Numbered from the stretch's first letter, positions 27,590 to 37,493 are shown. The stretch is 64,000 nt of DNA from Thioalkalivibrio sp. XN8 (GCF_011058255.1 NZ_JAALFH010000067.1:245724-309723), one strand, 5' to 3'. The notes: a model not told the origin generated them from the letters alone. Translations and numbers: made by a program.

Positions 27590-29735
27590 CCATCGACAGC
27601 TGGCGATCGCCCAGTTGCTGAATTTGCTCCAGGCCGCTCGGCCGGTTGATCAGCGCCAGGGTCTCGGCGGGGTTGAGCCAGTGGCCGAGTTCGTCGAGCG
27701 TGGCAGCGTGCTCGGCCTTCCAGCCGGCGGTCACCGCCGGCGCATTGAAGTCCGCCAGGGCCGGCCGTGCCGGGGTAGAGGCCAGCTGGGCCCGATGCCA
27801 GGCCAGCAGGCCCCGGTCCCGGGCGAGGCGCCGCAGCGCGGGCTCTTCGCCGGGGTCCGGCATCGCGCCGAGTTCGTCCTGGAGCCGTGCCAGCACCGGC
27901 GCAGGCTGTTTTTCCTCCGGGGCGCGCAGCAGCCCCAGGCGTGCGAATATCCTGCCGCGGCCGGCGCCGCCGCTGACCCAGCTCAGCGGTACGGCCAGGA
28001 CCAGCCCGAGCGTGATGGGCAAGAGCCAGTAGAACAGGTACTCATCTACGGACCAGGCGATCAGTGCCAGCGTCGCGCCGACCAGCACCTGGCCCCGATG
28101 GGCCCGCAGGGCCGCTCCCCATCCGAGGGCGCCGTCGTCGCGGCGCTGGGTCTTCCAGCCGGTGTCGCTGCCCCGGAGCACGGCCCAGATGACATGAGCC
28201 TGCGCGAACATCAGGATGGGCGCGTACAAGGCCGACAGCAGGGCCTCGAACACGGTGCTGAGTGTCAGCAGGATCGGCCCGCCGAAACGCAGCGACAGTG
28301 GAATCCTGGCCAGGGCCGAGAACCAGCCGAGGACCTTCGGTGCCACGACTACCGCCATGGAGATCACGAACAGCTGCAACGCCCGCTCGGCGTCGAACAC
28401 CGGCCAGGTCGGGAACAACGACGGCTCCGCGAAGTACTCAGGGCGAACGAACTTGGCCTGCACCGCGATCAGGAGACCGACCAGCGCCAGTAGCAGCCAG
28501 AGGGCGGCGCTGGCGTAAGCCATGATGCCGGTGAGCAGGTGCAGCCGGCTGGTCAGCGTGAGGCCCCTGGCAAACAGGAAACGGCTGTGCTGCAGGTTGC
28601 CCTGGCACCAGCGGCGGTCGCGTACCAGCACGTCCACCAGCGAGGGCGGGGCCTCTTCCCAGCTCTGCTGGAGATCGACGTCGAAGCGCACGCCCCAGCC
28701 GGCGCGTCGCAGCAACGCGGCTTCGATGAAGTCATGGCTGAGCACCGCGCCGCCGAGGGGCGGCCTGCCCTTGAGCAGGGGCAGCGAGCAGGAGCCAGCG
28801 AAGGCGCGTGTGCGGATGATCGCATTGTGACCCCAGAAATTGGACGACAGCCCGTGCCAGGCCGCCAGTCCGCCGGCATAGATTGGCCCGTAGCACTGGT
28901 TGGCGAACTGCTGCGCGCGGCCGTAGAGGCTGCGCGCCCGCACGATGCGCGGCAGGGTCTGGATCAGCCCGATCCCGGGCGCCGCGGCCAGCCGGCGGCT
29001 TAGCTTCACCAGGGTGCCGGGGCTGATGATGCTGTCGGCGTCGAGCACGATCATCGCCTCATAGTCGCCGCCCCAGCGCCGCACCCAGTCGGCGATGTTG
29101 CCGGCCTTGCGCTCACGATTGTCGGCGCGGCGCCGGTAGAACACCGGGCAGGCGGCGTCTTCCGGGACGACGACCTCACGAAAGACGGCTTCCTCGGCCA
29201 CCCAGGCGTCGGCCTGGTTGGTGTCGCTGAGAATGAAGAACGCATACTTCCCCGGCTCCCGCTCGGCGAGCTCGGCGCGCATGGCGATGATTGCCGCCGC
29301 GATGCGCTGTGGCGACTCGTTGTACACGGGGAGCAGGATGGCTGTCCTGAACGGCAGTTCGCCCTGGTGCTCCGGCACGCGCCATAGCCGCGGCAGGAGG
29401 CTGCGGACGAAGCCCAGGGTGGCCAGGGCGAAAGCGAAGGAGATCCAGGTGAAGTTGATGCTGAACAGCCCCAGGAAGACCCACTGCAACGGGGTGATCG
29501 AGATGGTGCTCAGCACGCCGTACATTTCCCGCGTGCCGTAGCCGGCCAGCGCCAGCGTGGACCCCAGCACATAAACGCGTGCCAGGATGATTCTCAGCCG
29601 GGCGCCCCACGATACACGGGCGCGCAAGGGCTGGCGCGGCTCGTGCAGCGAACGCCGCGGCATCGCCAGCGGGCTTTCGGCCGGCAAGGCCCGGCGGGCC
29701 GCGTGCGCGCGCGCGGCGCTGAGCTCAGAAGTCAT
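27573..29735 (-). CDS. opgH: Glucan biosynthesis glucosyltransferase H
   Basis: OpgH is the inner-membrane glucosyltransferase that polymerises UDP-glucose into osmoregulated periplasmic glucans. The 720-residue protein has membrane helices near the N-terminus, a GT2 catalytic domain with TAILLPVYNESPQRIAAAI, VLDADSIISP (DxD) and a late RRWCQGNLQH (Q-RW type motif), then several C-terminal membrane helices. The ATG at 29735 lies within the last codons of opgG (11-base overlap), so the two are translated together. It is shorter than E. coli OpgH (847), chiefly at the N-terminus. Confidence 0.92.
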   Translation of the reverse strand: MTSELSAARAHAARRALPAESPLAMPRRSLHEPRQPLRARVSWGARLRIILARVYVLGSTLALAGYGTREMYGVLSTISITPLQWVFLGLFSINFTWISFAFALATLGFVRSLLPRLWRVPEHQGELPFRTAILLPVYNESPQRIAAAIIAMRAELAEREPGKYAFFILSDTNQADAWVAEEAVFREVVVPEDAACPVFYRRRADNRERKAGNIADWVRRWGGDYEAMIVLDADSIISPGTLVKLSRRLAAAPGIGLIQTLPRIVRARSLYGRAQQFANQCYGPIYAGGLAAWHGLSSNFWGHNAIIRTRAFAGSCSLPLLKGRPPLGGAVLSHDFIEAALLRRAGWGVRFDVDLQQSWEEAPPSLVDVLVRDRRWCQGNLQHSRFLFARGLTLTSRLHLLTGIMAYASAALWLLLALVGLLIAVQAKFVRPEYFAEPSLFPTWPVFDAERALQLFVISMAVVVAPKVLGWFSALARIPLSLRFGGPILLTLSTVFEALLSALYAPILMFAQAHVIWAVLRGSDTGWKTQRRDDGALGWGAALRAHRGQVLVGATLALIAWSVDEYLFYWLLPITLGLVLAVPLSWVSGGAGRGRIFARLGLLRAPEEKQPAPVLARLQDELGAMPDPGEEPALRRLARDRGLLAWHRAQLASTPARPALADFNAPAVTAGWKAEHAATLDELGHWLNPAETLALINRPSGLEQIQQLGDRQLSMVTPGQ

Positions 29736-31272
29736 CAACCCAGCGGTACAGCCAGGTTTCGGCCAGCGGTTCATCGTCGCGCTTCAGGTCCACGCGTATT
29801 TCCGCGCTCTCCGGGCCGTCCGTTTCCAGGCTGAGGAATACCCGCGCCCCGTTCACGGCGGGGTTCGGCTGGACGCGGGCCTCGACCACGCGCCCCCGGG
29901 AGATCGCGGCGTGCACCACGCTCTCGGCCACGTGTTCCGGACGAATGCCGGCATAGTCGATCATCACTTCCTGCAGGTCGCTGAACAGCTTGCGGCCGCC
30001 GGCGCTGCGCACGACGGGCGCCAGCTGGCGGCCGGGCGACACATCGTCGGGCCAGGTCAGGCGGTAGGCGTAGGCGAAGGGTTCGCCCTTGCGCAGGCCC
30101 TGGTCCGGGCGCCAGTAGGCGACGATGTTGTCGTTGCCCTCCGAGTCCGACGGGATCTCGACCAGGTGCACATGGCCCTTGCCCCAGTTGCCCAGCGGTT
30201 GCACCCAGGCAGACGGCCGCCGCTCGTAGCTGGCTTCCAGGTCCTGGTAGTGTTCGAAGTCGCGGGTGCGCTGGACCAGGCCGAATCCCGCCGGGTCTTC
30301 GTCGACGAATGCACTGACCTGGAGTTCTCGCGGATTGGCCAGCGGCCGCCAGATCCGCTCGCCGTTGCTGCGCCGGATGGCGAGGCCCTCGGAATCGTGC
30401 ACGGCGGGCCGGTAGTCCGGCACGTCGGCGTGATCGAGCGGGCCGTGCATGAACATCGAGGTCAGCGGCGCAAGGCCGACGTGAGCGATATCTTCGCGCG
30501 GGAACAGCGTGGCTTCGACGTCCATGCGCAACGGGTTGCCCGGGTAGATGCCGAAGCGGTAGGCCCCGGTCACGCGCCGGCTGTCGAGCAGGGCGTGCAC
30601 TACCATCGAGTCCTGGCTGCTGGACGGACGTTCCAGCCAGAATTTGCGAAAAATCGGATGTTCCTCGCCCCTGGGACCTGCCACGTCGATCGCCAGGCCG
30701 CGCGCCGACAAGCCGTAGAACTGGCCCTCCGACACGCCGCGGAAATAGCTGGCGCCCTGGAACACCATAAACTCGTCGGCATAGTCGGGCCTGTTCAACG
30801 GGTAGTGGAGCCGGAAGCCGGCGTACTTGCCGATCTCCGCCAGTACCTGGCCCAACCCTGGATCGGGCACCTCGAACGAGTTCTCCGACAGTTCCAGCGG
30901 GCGGCTCCTCCCGTTCTCAACGATCTCGATATCTACGAGGTCCCGGTAGAGGTAGCCGGGCGCGAAAAACTGCACCGAGAAGCGCGTCGGCGTACCGCCC
31001 CAGACGGCCTCTTCCTGCTGGTAGTTGATCTGGCGGTAATCTGAGTAATCGAGCCGCCCCAGCGATTCCGGCACCTGCGCCGGACGCACGAAGGGCTGTT
31101 GCGACAGGCGTCGGGCCTGTTCGATCACGGTTTCCCGGGAGAAGGTCTCGGCAGCTGGCGGGACAGGCTCGGGTTGGGCCGATACGGCGCCGGGACCGAC
31201 GGCACCCAGGCCCAAGATCAGCGGCAGTACGCGCCAGGGAAACGACGCCTCGCTGCCCCGCAGGCAACTCAT
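29725..31272 (-). CDS. opgG: Periplasmic glucan biosynthesis protein G
   Basis: OpgG is a periplasmic protein needed for synthesis and branching of osmoregulated glucans. The 515-residue protein has a signal peptide ending near PGAVSA, then FSRETVIEQARRLSQQPF, GYLYRDLVDIEIVENG, and SYFRGVSEGQFYGLSARGLAIDV, all typical of OpgG/OpgD. I chose the ATG at 31272, directly before the signal-peptide-like segment; an upstream in-frame ATG would add 29 residues without hydrophobic character. It precedes opgH with an 11-base overlap. Confidence 0.92.
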   Translation of the reverse strand: MSCLRGSEASFPWRVLPLILGLGAVGPGAVSAQPEPVPPAAETFSRETVIEQARRLSQQPFVRPAQVPESLGRLDYSDYRQINYQQEEAVWGGTPTRFSVQFFAPGYLYRDLVDIEIVENGRSRPLELSENSFEVPDPGLGQVLAEIGKYAGFRLHYPLNRPDYADEFMVFQGASYFRGVSEGQFYGLSARGLAIDVAGPRGEEHPIFRKFWLERPSSSQDSMVVHALLDSRRVTGAYRFGIYPGNPLRMDVEATLFPREDIAHVGLAPLTSMFMHGPLDHADVPDYRPAVHDSEGLAIRRSNGERIWRPLANPRELQVSAFVDEDPAGFGLVQRTRDFEHYQDLEASYERRPSAWVQPLGNWGKGHVHLVEIPSDSEGNDNIVAYWRPDQGLRKGEPFAYAYRLTWPDDVSPGRQLAPVVRSAGGRKLFSDLQEVMIDYAGIRPEHVAESVVHAAISRGRVVEARVQPNPAVNGARVFLSLETDGPESAEIRVDLKRDDEPLAETWLYRWVDDF

Positions 31273-31465
31273 GGGCACGATGAGATCAGCCTCGCTGGTA
31301 TTAGTTTCAGCGCCTGGGCGCGGACTCCCAATTCTAGTCGAGCCGGGGCCGGGCAGCACGCAGCGCGAGAAACGCCGCCTGCCGCCGCCAGGAAGGGCGA
31401 TACGGCTGCTGTAATCCCCCTGTTAGAAAACCCTCGTAATCTCGTGGTCCTCCAGGAGGTGCTCG

Positions 31466-33445
31466 ATGCGATCGTACTGCGCGGCCGCGCTGCTGCTCGC
31501 GGCCAGTCCCGGTTTCACCACGCCCGCCCCGGCGTCCTTCGACTACGTCGCCGGCGTCCACGTGGTGCCCGGGGCCGACGCCGAGGCCGAGGCCGAGGCC
31601 GAGGTGGCGCGCGGCAGCGTGTTCCATGATCTTTCCCGCGACGGTATCCGCCAGCCCCACGAGCCGGGGCTCGCGGGGGTACTCGTTTCGAACGGCCGGG
31701 AAGTCGTCCGGACCAGCGCCGACGGCAGTTGGGAACTCCCCGTTCGCGACGACATGACGGTCATGGTGACGAAGCCCGCGGGTTACGCCACGCCCACGAC
31801 CGCGGACGGGGTGCCGCAATACTTCTATCATCACAAGCCGGCCGGGACGCCCGGCACCTTCCGCTACGGCGGCCTGGCGCCGACCGGGCCGCTGCCCGCC
31901 GGGATCAACTTCCCGCTGGTCGAAACCTCAGAGAGCGAGCGCTTCTCATGCATCGCGATGGGCGACACCCAGCCCTATTCGAACGATGAGCTGGGCTACG
32001 TTCGCGACGGCGTGCTCGATACGATCCTGTCGCGTGATCTCGCCGGGGCGCGCTGCATGATCATGCTGGGCGACGTGATGGGCGACGACCTGGGGCTGCT
32101 GCCCCGGTTCATGGACGTCATGGGTACGGCCGGCCTGCCGCAGTATTACATTCACGGCAACCACGACTACGACTTTGACGCGACCTCGGACGACGACAGC
32201 GCCGACAGCTGGCGGGCAATCTACGGCCCCGCCTACTACAGCTTCGAGATCGGGCGGGTGTTCTTTGTCGCGCTCGACAACGTGGTCTTCCCCTGCGGTC
32301 CGAAGGACGTCGCGCCCGGCGACCGGGAAGCCTGCCGGGACCCGGCCGGCGCCGCCTACAACGGGCGGGTGACGGACACCCAGATGGCGTGGCTCGAGAA
32401 CCTGCTCGCTGAGGTGCCGGAGGATCGGCTGATCGTGCTGATGCACCATATCCCCTTCGTCTCCTTCGTCGCCGCGAGCGCCGGGCGCCACCAGACCGAC
32501 AACCTGGCTGCGATCCATGCGCTGGTGGGCGCGCGGCCTGCGCTGTCGCTCTCGGGGCATACGCATACCTTCGAGTTCCTCGCTGCCGGGGAGTGGTTCG
32601 CGCCCTGGGCAGAGCGCGTCGGCGTGACGCGGCTGCCTTTCGACCACATCGTGGCCGGCGCCCCTTCGGGCAACTGGTTCATGGGCGACATGGGCTTCGA
32701 CGGGGTGCCGCTGGCCTTCGCCCGCGACGGCACCCCGCCCGGTTTCACAGTGCTCGACTTCGACGGGGCGGATTGGCGGATCACCTTCCATGCCGCCAAC
32801 CAGCCTGCCGACCGGCAAATGGCCCTGTCGTTCAACACGCCCGGCTTCCGGGAATGGTTCCGGCCGCTCATGGCGTGGACGGAGGCCCGCGAAGACGCCG
32901 GCAAGGCGGGCCTGCCTCCGCTCACCGCCAACGACCTCGGAGACCTGCAGCTTTTCACCCGCCAGGACCTGGAACAGGGTGTATGGCTCACCGCGAACGT
33001 CTGGAGCGGGGAGCGCAACACCCGTGTCACGGTGGAGATCGCGGGGGTCCGTTACGAGATGGAGCGCACGCAGCCCGGCAACGGCGAAGACGTGCGGGCG
33101 GGTGCGGAATGGGTCGACCCCTTCGCCGTGCCGCGGCAGATGACGATCGGCCGGTTCGCCTGGCAGAGCGGCTCCGGCGAGCCGCGGGCGCAGGGCTTCG
33201 AGACCTGGCAGGGCTCGACCTTCGGGCCGGCGAGCCCGCAACCGGCCGAGGCCTGGATGATCGCCGACAGTTCGTCGCATCTCTGGCGGCTCAGGCTGCC
33301 GGCCGAACTCCCCGAGGGAGCGCAGGTCGCGACGGTCACGGCGGTCGATCGCTGGGGCCGGGCGTGGACGGACCGCATCGTCTTCGAGGTCCGGACCGAG
33401 CGGCCCCCGCGGTACTGGCGGCGGGAACTCTGGCCGTCGAATTAG
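31466..33445 (+). CDS. Exported calcineurin-like metallophosphoesterase
   Basis: This 659-residue exported phosphoesterase starts with a signal peptide, then a short Glu-Ala repeat near residue 40, and an N-terminal calcineurin-associated beta domain (residues about 50-150; GSVFHDLSRDGIRQPHEPGLAGVLVSNG). The metallophosphoesterase core follows with AMGDTQPYS, MLGDVMGDDLG, YYIHGNHDYDFD, LMHHIPFVSF and LSGHTHTFEF, giving a full set of metal ligands. A beta-rich C-terminal domain closes the protein. Its substrate is unknown. GGAGG precedes the ATG. It is divergent from opgG across a 193-base gap. Confidence 0.88.
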   Translation: MRSYCAAALLLAASPGFTTPAPASFDYVAGVHVVPGADAEAEAEAEVARGSVFHDLSRDGIRQPHEPGLAGVLVSNGREVVRTSADGSWELPVRDDMTVMVTKPAGYATPTTADGVPQYFYHHKPAGTPGTFRYGGLAPTGPLPAGINFPLVETSESERFSCIAMGDTQPYSNDELGYVRDGVLDTILSRDLAGARCMIMLGDVMGDDLGLLPRFMDVMGTAGLPQYYIHGNHDYDFDATSDDDSADSWRAIYGPAYYSFEIGRVFFVALDNVVFPCGPKDVAPGDREACRDPAGAAYNGRVTDTQMAWLENLLAEVPEDRLIVLMHHIPFVSFVAASAGRHQTDNLAAIHALVGARPALSLSGHTHTFEFLAAGEWFAPWAERVGVTRLPFDHIVAGAPSGNWFMGDMGFDGVPLAFARDGTPPGFTVLDFDGADWRITFHAANQPADRQMALSFNTPGFREWFRPLMAWTEAREDAGKAGLPPLTANDLGDLQLFTRQDLEQGVWLTANVWSGERNTRVTVEIAGVRYEMERTQPGNGEDVRAGAEWVDPFAVPRQMTIGRFAWQSGSGEPRAQGFETWQGSTFGPASPQPAEAWMIADSSSHLWRLRLPAELPEGAQVATVTAVDRWGRAWTDRIVFEVRTERPPRYWRRELWPSN

Positions 33446-33570
33446 CGCCGCTGCCAGCCGCTGTATAAGAAAGTGATCATGAATTTTTCGTGACAATGTC
33501 CCAGCAGGCCTCAATGCCGGGTCGGCCGCCGCCGATAAGCAGACGGTGACCAGACCAGGCGGAAGGGCGA

Positions 33571-35391
33571 TTGGGACAGACTAATGCAGTGGAGGATGCC
33601 GTCCCCGCCGCGTTGCGGCGGCCTCCGGACGTGCCGCCCGGTACCACGCTGCAGGTCGGCGGTCCCGGCAGCACGCAGCTTTCCCTCGCCAGCATCGTCG
33701 AGCGTAGCCGCAGTATCGCGTCCAGCACCCTGGCGCTGGAAGCGCTCGACCTGTTCCTGACCAATGGGGATCTGCGGGTGATCCCGGTCGTCGACCGGCG
33801 CCGGCCGGTGGGACTGGTCAGCCGGCAGATCCTGGTCGAAACCTTCAGCCGACCGTTCCGCCGCGACCTGTTCGGGCGCCGGACGGTCAGCGACTTCATG
33901 GACCCCAATCCGATCGTGGTGGGCATCGACACCGATATCGACGAACTGGCCCAACGGCTGGTCACGGCCGGGCTGCAGCAGATGCTCGACGGCTTCCTGG
34001 TCGTCGACGCGGCGCAACGCTATGCCGGGATCGGCAACGTCCAGGCGCTCCTCAACGAGGTCACCAAGCGCCAGCAGGAGCACCTGCACCGCCTGGCCCA
34101 CTACGATGCGTTGACCGGGCTGCCGAACCGGGTCCTGTTCCGCGACCGGCTGGCGATGGCGCTGGGCCAGGCCAGGCGCAACGGCAGCCAGGTCGCGCTG
34201 GCCTTCATCGACATCGATCACTTCAAGCGGATCAACGACGCGCTCGGCCATCCGGCGGGAGACGAGCTGCTCCAGGTGGTGGCGAGGCGCCTGCAGGGCG
34301 TGCTGCGCGGCCCCGATACCCTGGCGCGCATGGGCGGCGACGAATTCACGCTCGTACTCACTGATCTCGATGGCCCGGCCGACGCCGTTCACGCGCTGCG
34401 CCGGCTGCGGGAGCGCCTGACCGACCCGATTCCCCTCGAGGGCCACGCGACCGTGGTGACCGCCAGCATCGGCGTCGCCCTGTATCCCGACGATGCCCTG
34501 GAGATCGACGAGCTGGTGCGCAAGGCCGATATCGCCCTGTACGCCTCCAAGCGCGCCGGGCGCGACACCGCCAGTTTCTTCGATGCGACCCACGGCGCCT
34601 TCGACGGCGACAGCCTGTCGATGGAGCATGACCTGCGCCTGGCGCTGCAGCAGGGCGAGATCAAACCCGTCTACCAGGCGGTGTTCGAGGCAGCCAGCGG
34701 CAGGTTGGTCGGGGCCGAGGCCCTGGCCCGCTGGCACCACCTGGAGCGCGGCCCGGTCGCGCCCGCCACGTTCGTGCCGCTGGCCGAGGATTGCGGCCTG
34801 ATCGGCCGTCTCGACCAGGCGGTGTTGCGGCAGGCCGGCGCGGCCGTGGCGGCGATGCCCGGAATGTCCGGCAAGCGCCTGTCCGTCAACACTTCGGCGA
34901 TCGAGATCCGCAGCCCCGAGTTCGTCGAGGAACTGCTCGCCACGGCCGCGGAAGCAGGCGTCGCGCTCGACCGGCTGCAACTCGAGATCACCGAGCGCCT
35001 GTTCCTGGAGCCGCGCAAGGAGATCCTCGACCGGCTCCAGGGCCTGCGCGACCTTGGCATCCGCATCGCAATCGACGATTTCGGCATTGGCTCGACGTCG
35101 CTGCGGGTGCTGCACCGGCTGCCGGTCGACGTACTGAAGATCGACCGGTCGTTCATTTCCGGATTTTGCGAGGACCCCCGGATCGACGCGCTGGTGCGTG
35201 CCGTCATCGACATGGGCCATGCGCTCGAACTGGAGATCGTGGCCGAGGGCGTCGAGACTGACGAGCAGGCCGAGCGCCTGCGCAGTTACGGCTGCGACCT
35301 GCTGCAGGGCTACCTGCTCGGCCGGCCGCTGCCCGCAGCCGAGTTCGAAGCGTGGCTGGCGGCCGGGTGCATTACTCCGCCAGGCTCCTGA
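33571..35391 (+). CDS. CBS-GGDEF-EAL cyclic di-GMP signalling protein
   Basis: This 606-residue cytosolic protein has an N-terminal CBS pair (about residues 35-150; DLRVIPVVDRRRPVGLVSRQ and VSDFMDPNPIVVG). A GGDEF domain follows with the motif intact at residues 255-259, then an EAL domain with EAL at 383-385 and IDDFGIGSTSLRVLHRLPVD. Both catalytic signatures look functional, so it could make and break cyclic di-GMP, with the CBS pair sensing adenosine nucleotides. The TTG start at 33571 is supported by a GGAAGG upstream and the absence of an in-frame ATG close by. Its 3' end overlaps the cytochrome gene by 20 bases. Confidence 0.88.
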   Translation: MGQTNAVEDAVPAALRRPPDVPPGTTLQVGGPGSTQLSLASIVERSRSIASSTLALEALDLFLTNGDLRVIPVVDRRRPVGLVSRQILVETFSRPFRRDLFGRRTVSDFMDPNPIVVGIDTDIDELAQRLVTAGLQQMLDGFLVVDAAQRYAGIGNVQALLNEVTKRQQEHLHRLAHYDALTGLPNRVLFRDRLAMALGQARRNGSQVALAFIDIDHFKRINDALGHPAGDELLQVVARRLQGVLRGPDTLARMGGDEFTLVLTDLDGPADAVHALRRLRERLTDPIPLEGHATVVTASIGVALYPDDALEIDELVRKADIALYASKRAGRDTASFFDATHGAFDGDSLSMEHDLRLALQQGEIKPVYQAVFEAASGRLVGAEALARWHHLERGPVAPATFVPLAEDCGLIGRLDQAVLRQAGAAVAAMPGMSGKRLSVNTSAIEIRSPEFVEELLATAAEAGVALDRLQLEITERLFLEPRKEILDRLQGLRDLGIRIAIDDFGIGSTSLRVLHRLPVDVLKIDRSFISGFCEDPRIDALVRAVIDMGHALELEIVAEGVETDEQAERLRSYGCDLLQGYLLGRPLPAAEFEAWLAAGCITPPGS

Positions 35392-35719
35392 TGTAGGCGA
35401 CGACGTTGGCCAGTTCCTTGTCGCTGAGACCACGCTGGGCCACCATCAGGGGCGACAGGCCGACCGCAGGGCCGCCTTCCCGGATGACCTTGCGCAGGTA
35501 TTCGTCGTCTACTGAGGCCTGCCAGCCGGCATCGGACAGCACCCGCGGCTGCGGGTCAAGTGCGGCGGCCGTCGGCGAGTCGGCCTCGCCAGTGGGTCCG
35601 TGGCAGATGGCACAGTGTTGCTGGAATGCCGCCTTTCCGGCGTCGACGTCAGCCGCCTGGGCCGCGAAGGAAAGCAGCGAAAGAGCGGTAGCGGAAACCG
35701 CCGCGAACAGCCAATGCAT
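35372..35719 (-). CDS. Small periplasmic cytochrome c
   Basis: This 115-residue class I cytochrome c has a signal peptide (residues 1-22, ending AAQA), a heme-attachment motif CAICH at residues 36-40, and a likely axial Met in GLSPLMVAQRGLSD. The final helix ELANVVAYIRSLAE is typical. It is predicted to be a periplasmic electron carrier. It starts at the ATG at 35719; a longer frame upstream lacks signal character. It is convergent with the cyclic di-GMP gene, and no oxidoreductase partner is adjacent. Confidence 0.88.
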   Translation of the reverse strand: MHWLFAAVSATALSLLSFAAQAADVDAGKAAFQQHCAICHGPTGEADSPTAAALDPQPRVLSDAGWQASVDDEYLRKVIREGGPAVGLSPLMVAQRGLSDKELANVVAYIRSLAE

Positions 35720-35892
35720 AGTGCCTGATCCTCGAATCTGAACCCGCTGAGAAGATACGACGAACTGGCCGTGAACTTCCAGCTCTGAGCATCCCCGAAA
35801 ATTCACAATCAGCGAGTATAGTAGGCACGATGAGCGTCACGCCGGCCCGAGCCCGGCTGATACAGGTTCTCCCCCGCACTGGAGTTGCACGC

Positions 35893-36483
35893 ATGGAAAC
35901 CAGAGGAACGATTGATTCTTGCCGCCGGGTGGGCACGGGTATGGCAGCGCTGCTTTGTGCGTCCCTGTTGGCTGTCCCCGCGACAACCTACGCGGACTCC
36001 GGCTTTTACCTCGGCGGCAGCATCGGCCGCTCTCTTCTCGAGGCCGACATCTCCGATCCCGGCACGGGATCGCTCGATTTCGACGACGGCGACTCGGCGT
36101 GGAAGGCTTTCGGCGGCTTCAACATCGACGCGTTCGTCATCGACCTGGCGATCGAGGGCGGCTATGTGGACTTCGGCCAGCCGACCGACCGGATCGCGGG
36201 CAACGACGTGGAACTCGACCTGACCGGCTGGAACCTGTTCGGCCTGGCCGGCCTCGAGCTCGGACCGGTCGGCGTGTTCGCCAAGGCCGGCTTCATGGAC
36301 TGGTCCGCGGACACTCGGCTGAACGGCGCCCGGATCGGCAGCGACGGCGGCACCGATGCCGCCTACGGCGTGGGTGCGCGCTTCAGCCTGTTTTCGGCGG
36401 AGGTGCGGGCCGAGTACGAGTATTTCGATGTCGAGGACATTGACGTGTCGCTGGTGAGCGTCGGGGTGGTCTGGACCTTCTGA
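35893..36483 (+). CDS. Outer-membrane beta-barrel protein
   Basis: This 196-residue protein has a signal peptide (to about residue 35, ending TTYA) and then alternating beta strands that end in an aromatic residue (VSVGVVWTF), the usual barrel C-terminus. Segments such as SGFYLGGSIGRSLLEADI and YGVGARFSLFSAEVRAEYEYFDVEDIDV fit the OmpA-like small porin fold. The ATG at 35893 is preceded by GGAG at good spacing. It ends two bases before sbtA, so the two may share a transcript. Ligand or role is unknown. Confidence 0.8.
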   Translation: METRGTIDSCRRVGTGMAALLCASLLAVPATTYADSGFYLGGSIGRSLLEADISDPGTGSLDFDDGDSAWKAFGGFNIDAFVIDLAIEGGYVDFGQPTDRIAGNDVELDLTGWNLFGLAGLELGPVGVFAKAGFMDWSADTRLNGARIGSDGGTDAAYGVGARFSLFSAEVRAEYEYFDVEDIDVSLVSVGVVWTF

Positions 36484-36485
36484 CC

Positions 36486-37493
36486 TTGGAGCTCGTACTC
36501 GACTTCCTCGGCCGCTTAGTCACGCAGTTCCAGTCACCGTCGCTCGCTTTCCTGCTCGGCGGCATCGTTATCGCCGCCCTCGGCAGCAAGCTCGAGATTC
36601 CGGACGCGATCTACAAGTTCTGCGTCTTTATGCTGCTGATGCGGATCGGGATCGGTGGCGGCATGGAAATCCGCGCGGCGAATCTCACCGACATGCTGCT
36701 GCCGGCCGCGCTCGCAATAGTCATCGGCGTCGCCATCGTCTTCATCGGCCGGGTGACGCTGGCGAAGCTGCCCGGCGTCCGGGTAGACGACGCCATCGCC
36801 ACGGCGGGCCTGTTCGGGGCGGTCAGCGCCTCTACGCTGGCGGTGGCCGTGGTCGTCCTGGAGGAAGAGGGCATCGCCTACGAGGCCTGGGTCCCGGCGC
36901 TCTATCCCTTCATGGACATTCCCGCACTGATCGTCGCGATCGTGCTGGCCAGGATTCACCTGTCGCGGCAGAAGTCCGGGAAACGCGCGCCGGTGAAGAT
37001 CTGGCCAATTGTGGCGGAGAGCCTGCAGGGCTCTGCCCTGACGGCGCTCCTGCTCGGCCTCGTGCTGGGGCTGCTCACCGATGTCGAGGCGGTGTTTGCC
37101 GGTTTCTATGACCCGCTCTTCCGCGGCTTCCTGTCCATTCTGATGCTGATCATGGGCATGGAAGCCTATGCGCGACTTAGCGAGCTGCGCAAAGTCGCGC
37201 ACTGGTATGCCGTGTATGCCGTTGTCGCGCCGCTGGCCCACGGGCTCCTGGCGTTCGGCCTCGGCTATGTCGCTCACTTGCTCACTGGCTTCGGCCCCGG
37301 CGGCATCATCCTGCTCGCGGTCATGGCCGGCTCGAGCTCCGACATTTCCGGCCCGCCGACCTTGCGCGGTGGCATTCCTACTGCGAACCCGTCCGCCTAT
37401 GTCGGCGCCTCCACGAGCATCGGCACTCCAGTCGCGATCGTGCTCGGAATCCCGCTGTACGTTGCCCTCGCGCAGGCGCTGTTCAATCCATGA
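36486..37493 (+). CDS. sbtA: Sodium-dependent bicarbonate transporter, SbtA family
   Basis: This 335-residue membrane protein belongs to the SbtA (DUF897) family of Na+/bicarbonate symporters. Eight to ten helices are visible, with family motifs FVFMLLMRIGIGGGMEIR-like at residues about 40-60 (here CVFMLLMRIGIGGG), GLFGAVSASTLAVAVVVLEEEG, and MAGSSSDISGPPTLRGGIPTANPSAYVGASTSIGTP in segments. The start is TTG at 36486. sbtB follows after 37 bases. The pair suggests inorganic carbon uptake for autotrophic fixation, though no carboxysome or RuBisCO gene lies in the window. Confidence 0.9.
   Translation: MELVLDFLGRLVTQFQSPSLAFLLGGIVIAALGSKLEIPDAIYKFCVFMLLMRIGIGGGMEIRAANLTDMLLPAALAIVIGVAIVFIGRVTLAKLPGVRVDDAIATAGLFGAVSASTLAVAVVVLEEEGIAYEAWVPALYPFMDIPALIVAIVLARIHLSRQKSGKRAPVKIWPIVAESLQGSALTALLLGLVLGLLTDVEAVFAGFYDPLFRGFLSILMLIMGMEAYARLSELRKVAHWYAVYAVVAPLAHGLLAFGLGYVAHLLTGFGPGGIILLAVMAGSSSDISGPPTLRGGIPTANPSAYVGASTSIGTPVAIVLGIPLYVALAQALFNP

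Noticed and set aside
31579-31602. Short tandem repeat as a CRISPR or mobile element sign
   Set aside because: It is an in-frame six-base codon repeat inside a gene; no spaced repeats, terminal inverted repeats or transposase were found anywhere in the window.
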